Below the pieces are notes generated by a model. It had not been told where the DNA came from, ran no database searches, and saw only the letters and a program-made list of their open reading frames with translations. A program made the position numbers and the translations under genes. Of a stretch of DNA of 64,000 bases, positions 1 through 10,072 are shown piece after piece (position 1 is the first letter of the stretch; each line of letters begins with the position of its first letter). The DNA comes from an uncultured Bacteroidota bacterium (lineage in GTDB: Bacteria; Bacteroidota; Bacteroidia; B-17B0; Aurantibacillaceae): positions 110,409 through 174,408 of the forward strand of contig CALMVZ010000002.1 in the NCBI GenBank assembly GCA_937873155.1, written 5' to 3'.

Positions 1-63
1 ATTTTCCATAACAAACATTTTACACACCACTTTAACCAGTTCGGTTTACTGTAATTCTAAAAA

Positions 64-3000
64 TCACCTTATCAGTTTAAAGGTACTAGTCTTAAAGAGT
101 GGTTCTTCATCAATATATGTTTCTACCGACACCTGCCACACATACGTTTCCATATTCTGCGGCACACCCTGATAGGTTCCATCCCAACCGACATTGATGT
201 CGGTTGATTCAAATAATAATTGTCCCCAGCGGTTATAGATCCGGAAGAAATTTAATTTCTTGATACCCCAGCCATCCACATAAATGACATCGTTTATACC
301 ATCACCATTTGGTGTAAATGCCGTTGGAACGTCTACACTTGATTTAGGCAACACTTCTATTGTGAATGTATTATTCCTCATGAAGCAACCCATTGTATCC
401 ATCACCAAAGCAGTATACGTCATATTCACAGTGCCTGAGAAAACAGGAGTCGGACAATTCGTACAGCTTAAATAGGATGTTGGGTTCCAGGTGTAAGTAA
501 AACCGGGTCCTGCATATCCTGGAATAGTGATCTGTTCTCCAATAACAATTGTTGTATCCCAACTGATCGGCCATGGCGGTTCCTGTATGTAAACGGATTG
601 GGTTAGCACACTTGTACAACCATCAACATCTGTAACCTGTATTGTAAAGATCGTACTTGTTGTAAGGGTTGCTATAGGGTTCGCAACATTAGGATTATTC
701 AAATTTGCTGAAGGCGACCATGTATAAGAATACGATGGTAACCCAGTTGTAGTAAATTGCGAAGGACTCAATGCACAAGTTGGCTGTGGAACAACGGTGA
801 TGGATGGGAGCGCTAAAATTTCCATTGTCTTCCTCAATGTATCTTTACAACCATAGATGTTATCCTCAATCGCTAACATTACTGTATAAGTTCCGATGTT
901 TGTATAGGTATGGGAAGGACTCAAAGATAAACTTGTAGCTCCATCTCCAAAATTCCAGAAATAATAATTCGGTGTTCCTGTCGACACATTGTTGAATTGA
1001 TCAGTTGTTCCTATACAATGTCTCCAATCGATCGGGGTAAGTTCAAGATTCCTGTCAAAGTCAGCAACTACATCACGGATATTGATAGGATATACAACTG
1101 AATACTTACAAGCTGAATCACTTGTCCAATAAGTTAAACTTGCATTGGTTGTTCCACCCGGCGGATAGAAACTATAATAATGTGGTATCGGCGAAACATT
1201 TCCTGTATCACGGCCATCGCCAAAATCCCACGACCATGTCATGACATTGTTCGTGTCTTTTATTGTAAATGAGATGAAAGAATTTTTACAAATTGTATTT
1301 GCACTGGTTGTAAAATCTGCCGATGCGCCCAGAACAGTGATGGTATGCGAAACAACTGCGGGACAACCGAAAGATGTAGTAACAGTTAATGTGATCGGAT
1401 ATTGGCCCGGTGTTGTATAAGTATTACCAACGGTTGCCGTACCTACCACAGGCCCGCCACTCGATAAATCCCAGTTCCTTGGCCCGGGCACAGGATTAAT
1501 AGATGTATCCTGGAATACAATGGCACAACCGGAACAGGCTACTGTACTTGTAGTATTACACTGGTTCACGTAACTGAATCCTGGTATAGGATAACTCTGT
1601 ACAAAAACAGGGAATGTTGTTTTTCCAACACACCCGTTCACATCTGTAATAGTGAGCGAGACCGAATAAACACCCGCATTCGTATAGGTATGCGGAATTG
1701 AAGTTGCAGTGACCGTTTGTGTAGGCGAGCCGTCATTAAAGTTCCATACATAGCTGACTGCACCCGGAACATTTGCTCCATTAAAAGTTAACGGACTATT
1801 GACACAAATGGAGTTACTTGAAGAAGGGCTTATTATTGGAGCAGGGGCGTTGACCGTTATATTCGTAAACGCTGTATCCTTACAGCCATTCGTATTTGTG
1901 GCTATCACCGAGACCGTATATACACCTCCGTTTGTATAAGTATGCGTACCGTTAACGCCTGTTGTTGTATTGGTTGCTCCGGCTGAAGGATTGCCATATG
2001 TCCATACGTAGGTCATTGGAGCGTCTGACACGCTGGTATTAGTGGTTGTCAAAACATAAGTTGGTAAACAACCAACAGATGAAGAAGTAACTGCAAAATT
2101 AGCTGTAACACTACTGATGGTGATCATAGTTCTGGCCGTATCAAAGCAATTATTTGTATCGCGTACCACAAGCATTATACTATGAGTTCCGGAAGTATAG
2201 ATAGGATAATTGATCGTATCTTTAGAAGTTACCCTTGGCGGAGCATTATCAATATACCATGTAAAACCAATACCGCAGCCTTTCATTACATCCTGTGAAT
2301 TAAAAGAACTGAATATTGACGGGATCGTCCGGCAAGCTATAGGAGGACTTGTAATTGAGGCGTTGATCTTTCGCACAGTAACAACAATTGTATGTGTGAA
2401 TGGCGCGCACCCTGTAGAAGGATTATAACCTGTGATCGATGCTGTATAATTTCCTGACGCTGTATAAGTATGGGTAGTAGTGAATGAACCTGTACCTGTT
2501 AATGTTTGATTCGGAGAACCATCGCCATAATTCCAGACCCCGCTCTGACAATCCTGCAAATGAGCTCTGAATTGAACTACATAAGATGAATCACAACGTG
2601 TATAGAACCGTCCGCGTGCAATTGGTCCTTTTACTGTAACGGAACTTGTAGAAGGCGTACTTCCTTTACATCCGTGAACGTATGCTGTCATTGTGAATCC
2701 ATGAACACCTGTGTGATTGAAATGCCAATATGGAGTTGGATTGTTAACGCAGCCGGAGAAATAACCATCATCGCTGGTTATGTGCCAATGATTCACGGTA
2801 TCGCCGGGAACGACTGTTGTTGTATTGATAATTTGTACAGAGTCGTTCCAACAAACAGAAGAAGGTGAAAAAGAAAAACTAGGGACAGGCGGGTTCTTCA
2901 CATAGATCCAATGGATGAATGAGATATCTGTACAGCCTGCAGTATTTGTAACGGTATGCACAACACTGTAAGTCCCGACTGCAGTGTAAGTATGAACAAC

Positions 3001-4536
3001 AATACTTTGTGTTGGTCCGGTAAGCAGCGGACTTCCGTCTCCAAAATCCCAGCCATAATTATTTAAAGGTGCTGTAGTGAAACTTGTATCTGTGAATTTG
3101 ACTGTCAGTGGTCCGCAGCCTTCACTTTTATCTGTATAAAAATAAGAAGTGATCTTTTTGATCGAATCATAAATATGTTGGATAGTATCCCTGCAACCGA
3201 ATTTTGAAATCGCGATCAATTGTACAGTTGGCTTATACATTGTGAAAATAGTATAAGGATTCATACTGCCTTGAGTCAGGGTAAACGTTGGATTTGTCAG
3301 TGTACTTGTTGTAAATCCGGGTGAAGAATTTATAGGAGAGAACGACCAGTTCCAGGTGTATGGCGAACCGACGAGCGTGTTTGTTGTATTCACAAATGTT
3401 GCAGGGAAAGGCTGATTACAACTGAACGCTAATGGCGTTGATGTAAAACTAGCGATCACTTGCTGAACATAAACGGTAAAAGTTTTTACATCCAGACAAC
3501 CGCCGCTATTTGCAGTAACTGTGATTGTTTGAACGCCCGGCTGCATAAAATGATGCATTACCGTATCTGTTGGCACGTTGAATGTATTCGGAGAAGAATC
3601 ACCCCATGCCCATGTTGTGAAACCTGCATCAGAAGAATCACGTTCTATAACATAAGCACCGTAACAAACTGTATCTTTTATTTTAACTTTTACTTTCGGT
3701 AATTGAAGGTTCACGGTAGTAGAAACGGTTTTTGAACATTGATTGTTGTCAGTAGCAGTTAATGATACAGTATAAACTCCATTCGTTGTATAGGTAACAG
3801 GAGACGGAGTTACAGAAGTAGAAGTTTGACTATTACCAAATCCCCAATTGTAAGTGAGGGGTCCGCCACTCGGAGAACCGGTGACACAATTTGTTCCGCT
3901 GAACTGAACCGTGAATGGAACCGTACACGATGATAATGACAAAGGATTACTATTGATGATAACTGTTGGCTGCGCAGAAACTTTTATGATCGCCATTTTT
4001 GTAATAGTAGAATCGCAACCATTCGCATCTTTTGCAATTAAAGTGACATTGAATGTTCCGGGAATTGTATATATGTATGTTGGACTTTGTGTATTCCCTA
4101 TTCCACCATCACCGTAAGCCCATTGCCAAGACGTAATTGGTGTTGTTCCGCTTCCTACTGAAAGATCTGTAAAAGGAACTGTCATAGGCGCACAATGACT
4201 TGCAGGAATTGTATATGAAAAATTAGGAGTTGGCTTTCCGTACACCCTTACCATCATAGTTTGAGTAACCGGTGCACTTGAAACTATAGCTGTATAAGTA
4301 ACAACGTAATTACCGGGAGACGTATAGGTATGAGAAGGATTGTTTACAGGGGAAGAAGTCGCATCACCAAAGGTCCATAAAATAGTTCCTGCAGTAGCTC
4401 CTGGCATCCCAGTAAACAGAACACCAACCAAAGGAGAACAGCCTGCTGATGGAGTAGCAACTATCTGCGATTTTCCCTTGAATGAAAAAAGCGCGAACAG
4501 AACCACTAAAAAAAACCGCGTAATCCTTTTAATCAT
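64..4536 (-). CDS. Giant multi-PKD surface protein, T9SS type B
   Basis: A 1490-residue secreted protein. Residues 1-24 form a signal peptide ending at KGKSQ. The rest is a long series of PKD/Ig-like units, each recognisable by a W-x-F/Y-G-D-G/S core and a later HTYT-x-x-G-x-Y strand (for example WTFGDATSSP, WDFGDGSPLL, WNFGDGATSL). The last ~90 residues form the gliding-motility-associated C-terminal domain (VPTAFTPNGDGINDV, then IYNRWGQLLFES and WDGTYQG), the type B T9SS signal. In this family such proteins are exported by T9SS and act at the cell surface or outside; PKD units usually serve adhesion or polymer binding. No catalytic domain is visible. It stands alone, divergent from the metalloprotease gene at 4604. 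Adhesin function is inferred; secretion is well supported. Confidence 0.9.
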   Translation of the reverse strand: MIKRITRFFLVVLFALFSFKGKSQIVATPSAGCSPLVGVLFTGMPGATAGTILWTFGDATSSPVNNPSHTYTSPGNYVVTYTAIVSSAPVTQTMMVRVYGKPTPNFSYTIPASHCAPMTVPFTDLSVGSGTTPITSWQWAYGDGGIGNTQSPTYIYTIPGTFNVTLIAKDANGCDSTITKMAIIKVSAQPTVIINSNPLSLSSCTVPFTVQFSGTNCVTGSPSGGPLTYNWGFGNSQTSTSVTPSPVTYTTNGVYTVSLTATDNNQCSKTVSTTVNLQLPKVKVKIKDTVCYGAYVIERDSSDAGFTTWAWGDSSPNTFNVPTDTVMHHFMQPGVQTITVTANSGGCLDVKTFTVYVQQVIASFTSTPLAFSCNQPFPATFVNTTNTLVGSPYTWNWSFSPINSSPGFTTSTLTNPTFTLTQGSMNPYTIFTMYKPTVQLIAISKFGCRDTIQHIYDSIKKITSYFYTDKSEGCGPLTVKFTDTSFTTAPLNNYGWDFGDGSPLLTGPTQSIVVHTYTAVGTYSVVHTVTNTAGCTDISFIHWIYVKNPPVPSFSFSPSSVCWNDSVQIINTTTVVPGDTVNHWHITSDDGYFSGCVNNPTPYWHFNHTGVHGFTMTAYVHGCKGSTPSTSSVTVKGPIARGRFYTRCDSSYVVQFRAHLQDCQSGVWNYGDGSPNQTLTGTGSFTTTHTYTASGNYTASITGYNPSTGCAPFTHTIVVTVRKINASITSPPIACRTIPSIFSSFNSQDVMKGCGIGFTWYIDNAPPRVTSKDTINYPIYTSGTHSIMLVVRDTNNCFDTARTMITISSVTANFAVTSSSVGCLPTYVLTTTNTSVSDAPMTYVWTYGNPSAGATNTTTGVNGTHTYTNGGVYTVSVIATNTNGCKDTAFTNITVNAPAPIISPSSSNSICVNSPLTFNGANVPGAVSYVWNFNDGSPTQTVTATSIPHTYTNAGVYSVSLTITDVNGCVGKTTFPVFVQSYPIPGFSYVNQCNTTSTVACSGCAIVFQDTSINPVPGPRNWDLSSGGPVVGTATVGNTYTTPGQYPITLTVTTSFGCPAVVSHTITVLGASADFTTSANTICKNSFISFTIKDTNNVMTWSWDFGDGRDTGNVSPIPHYYSFYPPGGTTNASLTYWTSDSACKYSVVYPINIRDVVADFDRNLELTPIDWRHCIGTTDQFNNVSTGTPNYYFWNFGDGATSLSLSPSHTYTNIGTYTVMLAIEDNIYGCKDTLRKTMEILALPSITVVPQPTCALSPSQFTTTGLPSYSYTWSPSANLNNPNVANPIATLTTSTIFTIQVTDVDGCTSVLTQSVYIQEPPWPISWDTTIVIGEQITIPGYAGPGFTYTWNPTSYLSCTNCPTPVFSGTVNMTYTALVMDTMGCFMRNNTFTIEVLPKSSVDVPTAFTPNGDGINDVIYVDGWGIKKLNFFRIYNRWGQLLFESTDINVGWDGTYQGVPQNMETYVWQVSVETYIDEEPLFKTSTFKLIR

Positions 4537-4565
4537 TAAAAATTTTAATTAGATTTGATGTATAA

Positions 4566-4573
4566 CAAATATA
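4566..4573 (-). promoter_or_regulatory. Candidate -7 box (TATATTTG) for the PKD protein
   Basis: On the minus strand this matches the Bacteroidota -7 consensus TAnnTTTG exactly, 29 bases upstream of the ATG at 4536. I found no good TTTG -33 partner at 19-base spacing. On the other strand a TTTG at 4554-4557 and an imperfect TAAAATTTG at 4576-4584 could serve the divergent gene at 4604. Confidence 0.35.
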
Positions 4574-4603
4574 ATTAAAATTTGTGTTTTAAACCATATT
4601 TTA

Positions 4604-5458
4604 ATGAGGTATAAAGTAGTTTTATTAGTTCTTGTTCTTTTAGGGTGTTTTCCTGCTTTTTCGCAGGATTGCGGAAGTAAACTTATGCCTAATTATGCTG
4701 CTTTAAAAAAACAATACAATAACCAGATAGCAGCTCCCAGTGGCACACTTCTACCTCACGATACTTGCCTGAACAAAAAACTCTCTATCGTATTTTATGT
4801 TTTCTTAGATAGTTTGGGTCAGACCGGTGTAACTGCAAGTCAGTACACAGCGTGCATCTCAATGCTCAATAAATATTTTAAACCTATTTGTCTGGAATTC
4901 ATGAATTGCAGTACAGTTTATATCCCTGAACACGAGTACAACAAATGGGATGAACCTAATCATGAAGATAAAATTGTAGGCAATTACAATTGGTTCACCG
5001 AAAAAACAATTAATATCTATTTAGTTCAGCAAATGATAGTACCTCCGAAAGCAGGTTATGCCTATGGCCCTGGCGGAAGAGATCTGATCGTAATGCTCAA
5101 ATCAGCTTTTTCGGGCATGACAGCTGTACATGAAATGGGTCATTTCTTAGGATTACCTCATACATTTTCTGAAATATCAATTGGCTCTATTGATGGTCCA
5201 AGTTCAGAGTTAGTGAACTTAAGTAATTCCCAAAATTTTGGTGATGGATTCAGCGATACAGATGCTGATCCTTATAGTATAGGTTCAGGTCCCGGCCCTT
5301 GTGGCTTCGTCTACGGACCGAAAGATGCCAATAATCAGTATTACGTTCCTCCCGTTGATAATATCATGAGCTATTGGGGATGCCGCTGCAGATTTACTCA
5401 GGAGCAATACAACTGGATGGCGTACATGTATCTCACCGTACGCAATTACCTGCACTAA
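4604..5458 (+). CDS. Secreted M43-like zinc metalloprotease
   Basis: A 284-residue protein with a signal peptide (residues 1-21, ending PAFSQ). The zinc site HEMGHFLGLPH is at residues 176-186, the extended HExxHxxGxxH of metzincins, and a Met-turn candidate (NIMSYWGC) lies about 70 residues later. Pairing and spacing fit pappalysin-type (M43) peptidases, though the protein is short and has no T9SS sorting domain, so it may stay in the periplasm or leave by another route. It is transcribed away from the PKD protein. Its stop codon touches the stop of the convergent serine hydrolase with no base between. Protease class is well supported; substrate is unknown. Confidence 0.85.
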   Translation: MRYKVVLLVLVLLGCFPAFSQDCGSKLMPNYAALKKQYNNQIAAPSGTLLPHDTCLNKKLSIVFYVFLDSLGQTGVTASQYTACISMLNKYFKPICLEFMNCSTVYIPEHEYNKWDEPNHEDKIVGNYNWFTEKTINIYLVQQMIVPPKAGYAYGPGGRDLIVMLKSAFSGMTAVHEMGHFLGLPHTFSEISIGSIDGPSSELVNLSNSQNFGDGFSDTDADPYSIGSGPGPCGFVYGPKDANNQYYVPPVDNIMSYWGCRCRFTQEQYNWMAYMYLTVRNYLH

Positions 5459-6805
5459 TTACATCATTTTAAAATCTGTGGTCGGTTTATCATGACCCCA
5501 TTTGCCTTTGTATCCTTCTTTTTCAGGAGTCAGCCAAATATTTATTATTCCTGAATTCGAGAGTGCTATGATCCTGATCTCGTTCTTATCCTTTACAATG
5601 TCAAGAATAGGAATTTCTCCTCTTGAAAAGCCGACAATTATTCCTTTTTTTCCGTCAACAATAAGGTCACCTTCCATGTTACCATTGTTCTTGGTCATGA
5701 ATTTGAAAGGTTTGCTTGGAAGGATACCTTTTTCGATCACATAATCATTTAAAAAATAACCTGCTATTGTTTCAGCTTCTCCTTCAGAAATTGGCGCCCT
5801 AAACACATTCGCGCAAATAGAAATAACTAATTTTTCTTCAGGATAGATCAGTAAGAATGCTCTTGCCCCTTCCGATTCGCCGCCATGAAAAATAACTTTT
5901 CTTCCTTTACTGTCGGTTCCGATCTTAAAACCAAATCCCGCTCCTGTTTCTTTTCCATCAGACGTTTTTTGCTGATCAAGTAAAAGCGGTAAATAATTTT
6001 TAGAAACAACTTTTTCATTCAGAATTGCATTTCCGAATTTCACAAGATCTTTTGGCGTGGAAAGGTAACCGCCGGCAGGCCATTTATAACTGTAATCTTC
6101 ACCTGCTGCCAACGAGAATCCGGTTTTGGAAGGATAATAGAACATACTCTTTCCCGGCATTTTTTGTCCTAATAGTTCAGGGCAAGTATGCCGCATTTGA
6201 ATTGGTTTTGAAACCAGGGAATCTATCACTTTATTAAAACTTTTTTGTTGTTGATTTTCGATCGCTGCACCCAAAAGAACATAACCGTAACTTGAATAAA
6301 CATATTTACTTCCCGGATAAGCCAGTAAACTGTCGTTTATGAAATGGCCTAAAGCTGTTTCCAGTTTCTTATGGGTCGCTTCATTCTGCGAACTGATCTC
6401 ATGTGTTCCATAATGCCTGATCCCGCTTGTATTGGCAGCTAATTGCCCGAGTTTAATTACCTGTAAAGCAGAAGGAACATTTACATAACGGCTGATGTAA
6501 TCATTCTCCTTTAGCGCTCCGCCTTCTATCAATTTAGTAAATGCGGCTGATGTGAATAGTTTAGTCACGCTCCCGATCCTATAAAGACTGCTGTCGGTTG
6601 CCTGAATTTTATTATTTACATCAGAATATCCAAAAGCATTATTATAAACGATCTTATCGTTCATCGAAACACAAATAGAAAGTCCGGGAATATTAGCGAC
6701 GGTAATATAAGAGTTAAGCAGTTTGGTAACGCTTTGATCGATCTGTTTGTTTTGCGACTGCGCAACAGATACTGTTACCATTAACAGTAAATAGATCTTT
6801 TTCAT
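5459..6805 (-). CDS. Secreted serine hydrolase, beta-lactamase/DD-peptidase fold
   Basis: A 448-residue protein with an N-terminal signal sequence (cleavage near VAQSQ). It carries the serine beta-lactamase family signature SVTK at residues 79-82 (SxxK nucleophile), a YSSYGY element in the place of the YxN motif, and a late FHGGESEG segment at the HxG/KTG position. These mark class C beta-lactamase-related enzymes, which include esterases, D-amino-acid peptidases and penicillin-binding-like proteins as well as true beta-lactamases. The last ~90 residues form an extra beta-rich domain common in non-lactamase members. A peptidase or esterase role is more likely than antibiotic resistance, but the substrate cannot be read from sequence. 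Confidence 0.85.
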   Translation of the reverse strand: MKKIYLLLMVTVSVAQSQNKQIDQSVTKLLNSYITVANIPGLSICVSMNDKIVYNNAFGYSDVNNKIQATDSSLYRIGSVTKLFTSAAFTKLIEGGALKENDYISRYVNVPSALQVIKLGQLAANTSGIRHYGTHEISSQNEATHKKLETALGHFINDSLLAYPGSKYVYSSYGYVLLGAAIENQQQKSFNKVIDSLVSKPIQMRHTCPELLGQKMPGKSMFYYPSKTGFSLAAGEDYSYKWPAGGYLSTPKDLVKFGNAILNEKVVSKNYLPLLLDQQKTSDGKETGAGFGFKIGTDSKGRKVIFHGGESEGARAFLLIYPEEKLVISICANVFRAPISEGEAETIAGYFLNDYVIEKGILPSKPFKFMTKNNGNMEGDLIVDGKKGIIVGFSRGEIPILDIVKDKNEIRIIALSNSGIINIWLTPEKEGYKGKWGHDKPTTDFKMM

Positions 6806-6818
6806 ACAGCAATTTAAG

Positions 6819-6826
6819 CAAATTTA
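6819..6826 (-). promoter_or_regulatory. Candidate -7 box (TAAATTTG) for the serine hydrolase
   Basis: Exact match to TAnnTTTG on the minus strand, 13 bases before the ATG at 6805. At 19-base spacing the -33 position reads TGTG (6846-6849), one mismatch from TTTG, and falls inside the terminator of the upstream gene. Transcription from here would give a nearly leaderless mRNA. Confidence 0.4.
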
Positions 6827-6834
6827 ATGCCAAT

Positions 6835-6867
6835 AAAAAAGCCGTCACACGAATGCGACGGCTTTTT
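6835..6867 (-). terminator. Rho-independent terminator of the M43 protease gene
   Basis: Perfect inverted repeat GCCGTC (6841-6846) / GACGGC (6857-6862) with a 10-base loop, extended by A and T runs on both sides. On the minus strand it follows the stop of the 785-residue protease gene and ends in a run of T. The symmetry would allow bidirectional use, but only the minus-strand gene needs it. Confidence 0.85.
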
Positions 6868-6884
6868 AGAATAATTAATTGATA

Positions 6885-9242
6885 TTATTTATTCAGAACC
6901 ACACGCTTAACGACTTTCTCGTCTTTGCCTTGTAATTCGATAAAGTAAACACCATTGTTATAAGAAGAAAGATCTACCATGTAAACATTATTAGTTACAC
7001 CTGTGATCTCAGATTTTGTTATTACCTGGCCTAACGCATTTGTTACTGTTAAAGTAATATCAGTAGGATCCGGTAAAGTTAACGCAACCTTAACTTGTCC
7101 GCTTGTAGGGTTTGGCATTAAAGTAATATTCTGAGCTAAAACGCTTTCATGGATACCTGTTGGAGTTACAGAACAAGTGATCTCAGGGATGATAGCCATT
7201 GCAGCATCAAAACCACCCCATGTAGGAGATACGTTGAACCATCCGTTAGGGCTCCATAATTCCCAGTTAGTACCTACCGCTAATCCGTTATCAGACATTA
7301 CTACTACAGTATCACCGGAAGTTGTAGGTGTAGTTACTGAAGCAAAGAATCCGTTTGTTGCAGGAGCATTAGGATATGAAGGGAAGTTGTATTTATAAGG
7401 AATAATGATAGGAAGTGAGAACACTACCGGAGCACCACAATTGTTTACTGAAGTTGTAGGTGTTGTAGCAGTGATCATACCTAAGTTAGCTGTTGCAGTC
7501 GCGATAGGTGATGTTGTACCTGTTGGACCTGAAGCCATAGTTCCGTTGTATAATTTTAAGTTCACCGGAACTGATGCACTACCGCCTGTACCTTGTGTAC
7601 CATTCTTGAAGAATAATACAGTTACACTCTTAATTTTTGGAGTTGGGATAGAAGCATACATACTTTGTGTAAAGTATTCAGCTTTTTCTAAGTCATCATA
7701 ACAGTTAGAACCGAAGATATAACCTGCTTTAGGGCTGCAACCCGGAGTTGCTGTATCAGAACCTGCAGTAGCTAAATTCAATGTCGCAGTAGATTGAACG
7801 TTTGTGATTGATGCCGTACAAACAGCGGCACAAGTTGAAACGGAAACTGCCTGAGTATATGAACTGGTACCTAAAGAGTTAGTAGCAACTAAAGTAATAA
7901 CGTAGTTTCCTGTGCTGCCAAAAGTGATAGACGGTGTTACGTTTGTACTGTTAGGAGAGAAAGTAACTGATGTAGGAGCTGCAGACCATGAATAAGTTGG
8001 CGCAGGAGTTCCTGTTGTATTATTTGTAGTTGTAATTGCAGAACCAACACAAGCTGTACTTGCAGTTGAGAAGTTTGCACTTGGAGCAGTTGCCGTCATA
8101 ACACATAATGTAGCTGCACTTGCCGATAAATTCATACGGTAAGTACCTTGAACCATACATTGCTGCATACGTGCTTTTTGACCTGCAGTGAACATATACA
8201 TACAAGCATCATCAGTGTAATCCATGAAGTTCATGAACATCTCTCCGTTTGGGGTATTACCTGCACAATTTGTTGTATGGTATGGTGATGCAGAAGAAGG
8301 ACAACCACTATGCAGACCTTCAACTGGAGGTGTGTCACTAACGCAATCACTTGCCGTGCAGTTACCGTCCCCGTTAATATGGCGTAAGCCCAACCAATGA
8401 CCTAATTCATGAGCTAGTGTACGTCCTCTGTTATAAGGACCAGCCAGTGAAGCCGTACCTATGCTTCCAATATATTGATATCCGTTCACAACACCATCAG
8501 TCGTACTTGTTCCATTACCTGTGATACAAGTGATTGATGTACCGCTGGGGAAAGTAGCATAACCTAATATACCACCGCTTAAAGCAGTAACCCAAACATT
8601 ACAATAACGTATTGGATCCCATATAGTTTGAGGTTTGATTGTACCATCACAAGTTGTCTGACTATAACCAGAACCAGGGGCTGCTAAACCTGTAATAGAC
8701 GTGTAAGCTCTTCTGTCAATTCCCGGTTCTGCTAAGATACCGCCTGTCGGGTTTTTTGTTGCTAAACAAAAAGTAATCTCAACATCTGCTTTAACAGGCA
8801 AAAAATAAGAAGGGCACAAAGTGCTATTTAATCCAGCAGATTTAAAGTCGTTGTTTAAAATATTCAATTGGTCATTGATCTGTGCTTGGCTTAGATTGAT
8901 ACCTGCACCCACGGCAGTTCCACCATGTACAATGTGGAATACAATAGGAATTGTATAAGCGACAGCATTCTTTTGACTTTTTTGATCGTAATTAGGGAAA
9001 TTAACACGGGCTAATTCCTCTAATTGAGCATCAGTCATATTTTCCCACTCGCCATGAGGAATCTCAGTTCCGCATATTCTTGTCGGAGTAGATTCTGTAT
9101 GATTCGAATGAGAGTTTCCTCCCTTAGTTCCAGTGGCAGTATTCAAGGTATTCTTACCTGCTACTGTTCTACCGTTTTGAGCATTTAAACCAAAGCAACA
9201 AAGTGCTAAAGCTAATGCTGTTAATTGTAAATTCTTTTTCAT
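6885..9242 (-). CDS. Pappalysin-like M43 metalloprotease, T9SS type A
   Basis: A 785-residue secreted protease. Signal peptide residues 1-21 (ending GLNAQ) are followed by a propeptide-like stretch and a catalytic domain at about 95-375. The zinc motif HELGHWLGLRH is at 278-288, followed by the cysteine-rich loop typical of the family and a Met-turn (FMDYTDDACMYMF). A PKD-like unit follows, then a beta-rich domain. The last ~75 residues (LMPNPTSGQVKV ... GVYFIELQGKDEKVVKRVVL) form a type A T9SS sorting domain, so the mature protein should be on the surface or released. It sits alone between terminators. Cargo status and peptidase family are clear; the substrate is not. Confidence 0.93.
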   Translation of the reverse strand: MKKNLQLTALALALCCFGLNAQNGRTVAGKNTLNTATGTKGGNSHSNHTESTPTRICGTEIPHGEWENMTDAQLEELARVNFPNYDQKSQKNAVAYTIPIVFHIVHGGTAVGAGINLSQAQINDQLNILNNDFKSAGLNSTLCPSYFLPVKADVEITFCLATKNPTGGILAEPGIDRRAYTSITGLAAPGSGYSQTTCDGTIKPQTIWDPIRYCNVWVTALSGGILGYATFPSGTSITCITGNGTSTTDGVVNGYQYIGSIGTASLAGPYNRGRTLAHELGHWLGLRHINGDGNCTASDCVSDTPPVEGLHSGCPSSASPYHTTNCAGNTPNGEMFMNFMDYTDDACMYMFTAGQKARMQQCMVQGTYRMNLSASAATLCVMTATAPSANFSTASTACVGSAITTTNNTTGTPAPTYSWSAAPTSVTFSPNSTNVTPSITFGSTGNYVITLVATNSLGTSSYTQAVSVSTCAAVCTASITNVQSTATLNLATAGSDTATPGCSPKAGYIFGSNCYDDLEKAEYFTQSMYASIPTPKIKSVTVLFFKNGTQGTGGSASVPVNLKLYNGTMASGPTGTTSPIATATANLGMITATTPTTSVNNCGAPVVFSLPIIIPYKYNFPSYPNAPATNGFFASVTTPTTSGDTVVVMSDNGLAVGTNWELWSPNGWFNVSPTWGGFDAAMAIIPEITCSVTPTGIHESVLAQNITLMPNPTSGQVKVALTLPDPTDITLTVTNALGQVITKSEITGVTNNVYMVDLSSYNNGVYFIELQGKDEKVVKRVVLNK

Positions 9243-9352
9243 GTAATTAGTGTTTGTAGTTATAGTTATAAAACTAGGGAATTATCTTAAAAAATGCAAA
9301 AACTAAATGCTTTAGATTGCATTATTTAATTAACAAAATGGTAATCTTATGT

Positions 9353-10066
9353 TTATAAGCTCATTATGTCTTTTAATTTAACAGCTTGCCTGCGTGATAT
9401 TTCAACTTCCTGGCCCCCTTTTAATTTAACCATCAGGCCGCCATTGAACCACGTTTCAATAGAGTCAACCCATTTTAAATTAATGATATGCTTGCGGCTG
9501 GCCCTGAAAAAGGATTTTTCCGATAAACGCGTTTCTAAACTATTCAAACTTCTTAAAATAAGCGGCCGGTAAGTATCAAAATAAACTCTTACATAATTCC
9601 CCTCTGATTCGAAAAGACGGATATTCTTTAAACTAACAAACCAGCATTTTTCCCCATCTTTTACAAATACCTGGTCCTCCTCATTTAACGGCGAATCATT
9701 CTCTTTCCTTTCTGCTCCTTCTTTATTCAGTAACTTTTTAACAGTTTCCGCTAAGCGCTGCGGCTGCACCGGTTTCAATAAATAATCCAAAGCATTTATT
9801 TCGAATGCACGGATCGCATATTCATCATATGCCGTTACAAAAACAACTTCAGGTAATGCGGAAATTTCTTCCAATAATTCCAATCCCGTTTTTCCCGGCA
9901 TTTGGATATCCAGGAAAATCACATCCGGACTTATCGCCGCAATTTTCTCTTTTGCTTCCTCTGCATTAGCACATTCGGCAACAATTTCAATTTCTTTGTG
10001 AGCCGATAATAAATTCTTTAATTCCTGGCGTGCTAAACGTTCATCATCAATAATTATAGCCTTCAT
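9353..10066 (-). CDS. LytTR-family response regulator
   Basis: 237 residues. The receiver domain (1-120) has the acidic pair D7/D8, the phospho-acceptor D53 (FLDIQMPG) and the conserved threonine-alanine before YDEYAIRAFE. The C-terminal LytTR DNA-binding domain (about 140-237) has the SEGNYVRVYF and FFRASRKHIINL motifs. Six bases separate it from the upstream kinase gene at 10073, so the pair is cotranscribed. Bacteroidota LytTR pairs of this kind control varied targets; none is indicated here. Confidence 0.95.
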   Translation of the reverse strand: MKAIIIDDERLARQELKNLLSAHKEIEIVAECANAEEAKEKIAAISPDVIFLDIQMPGKTGLELLEEISALPEVVFVTAYDEYAIRAFEINALDYLLKPVQPQRLAETVKKLLNKEGAERKENDSPLNEEDQVFVKDGEKCWFVSLKNIRLFESEGNYVRVYFDTYRPLILRSLNSLETRLSEKSFFRASRKHIINLKWVDSIETWFNGGLMVKLKGGQEVEISRRQAVKLKDIMSL

Positions 10067-10072
10067 AATAAT

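Noticed and set aside
5459..6805. Serine hydrolase as an antibiotic-resistance beta-lactamase
   Set aside because: The fold and SxxK are present, but the YxN motif reads YSS and there is an extra C-terminal domain; this fits peptidase or esterase relatives better, and no resistance context is seen.
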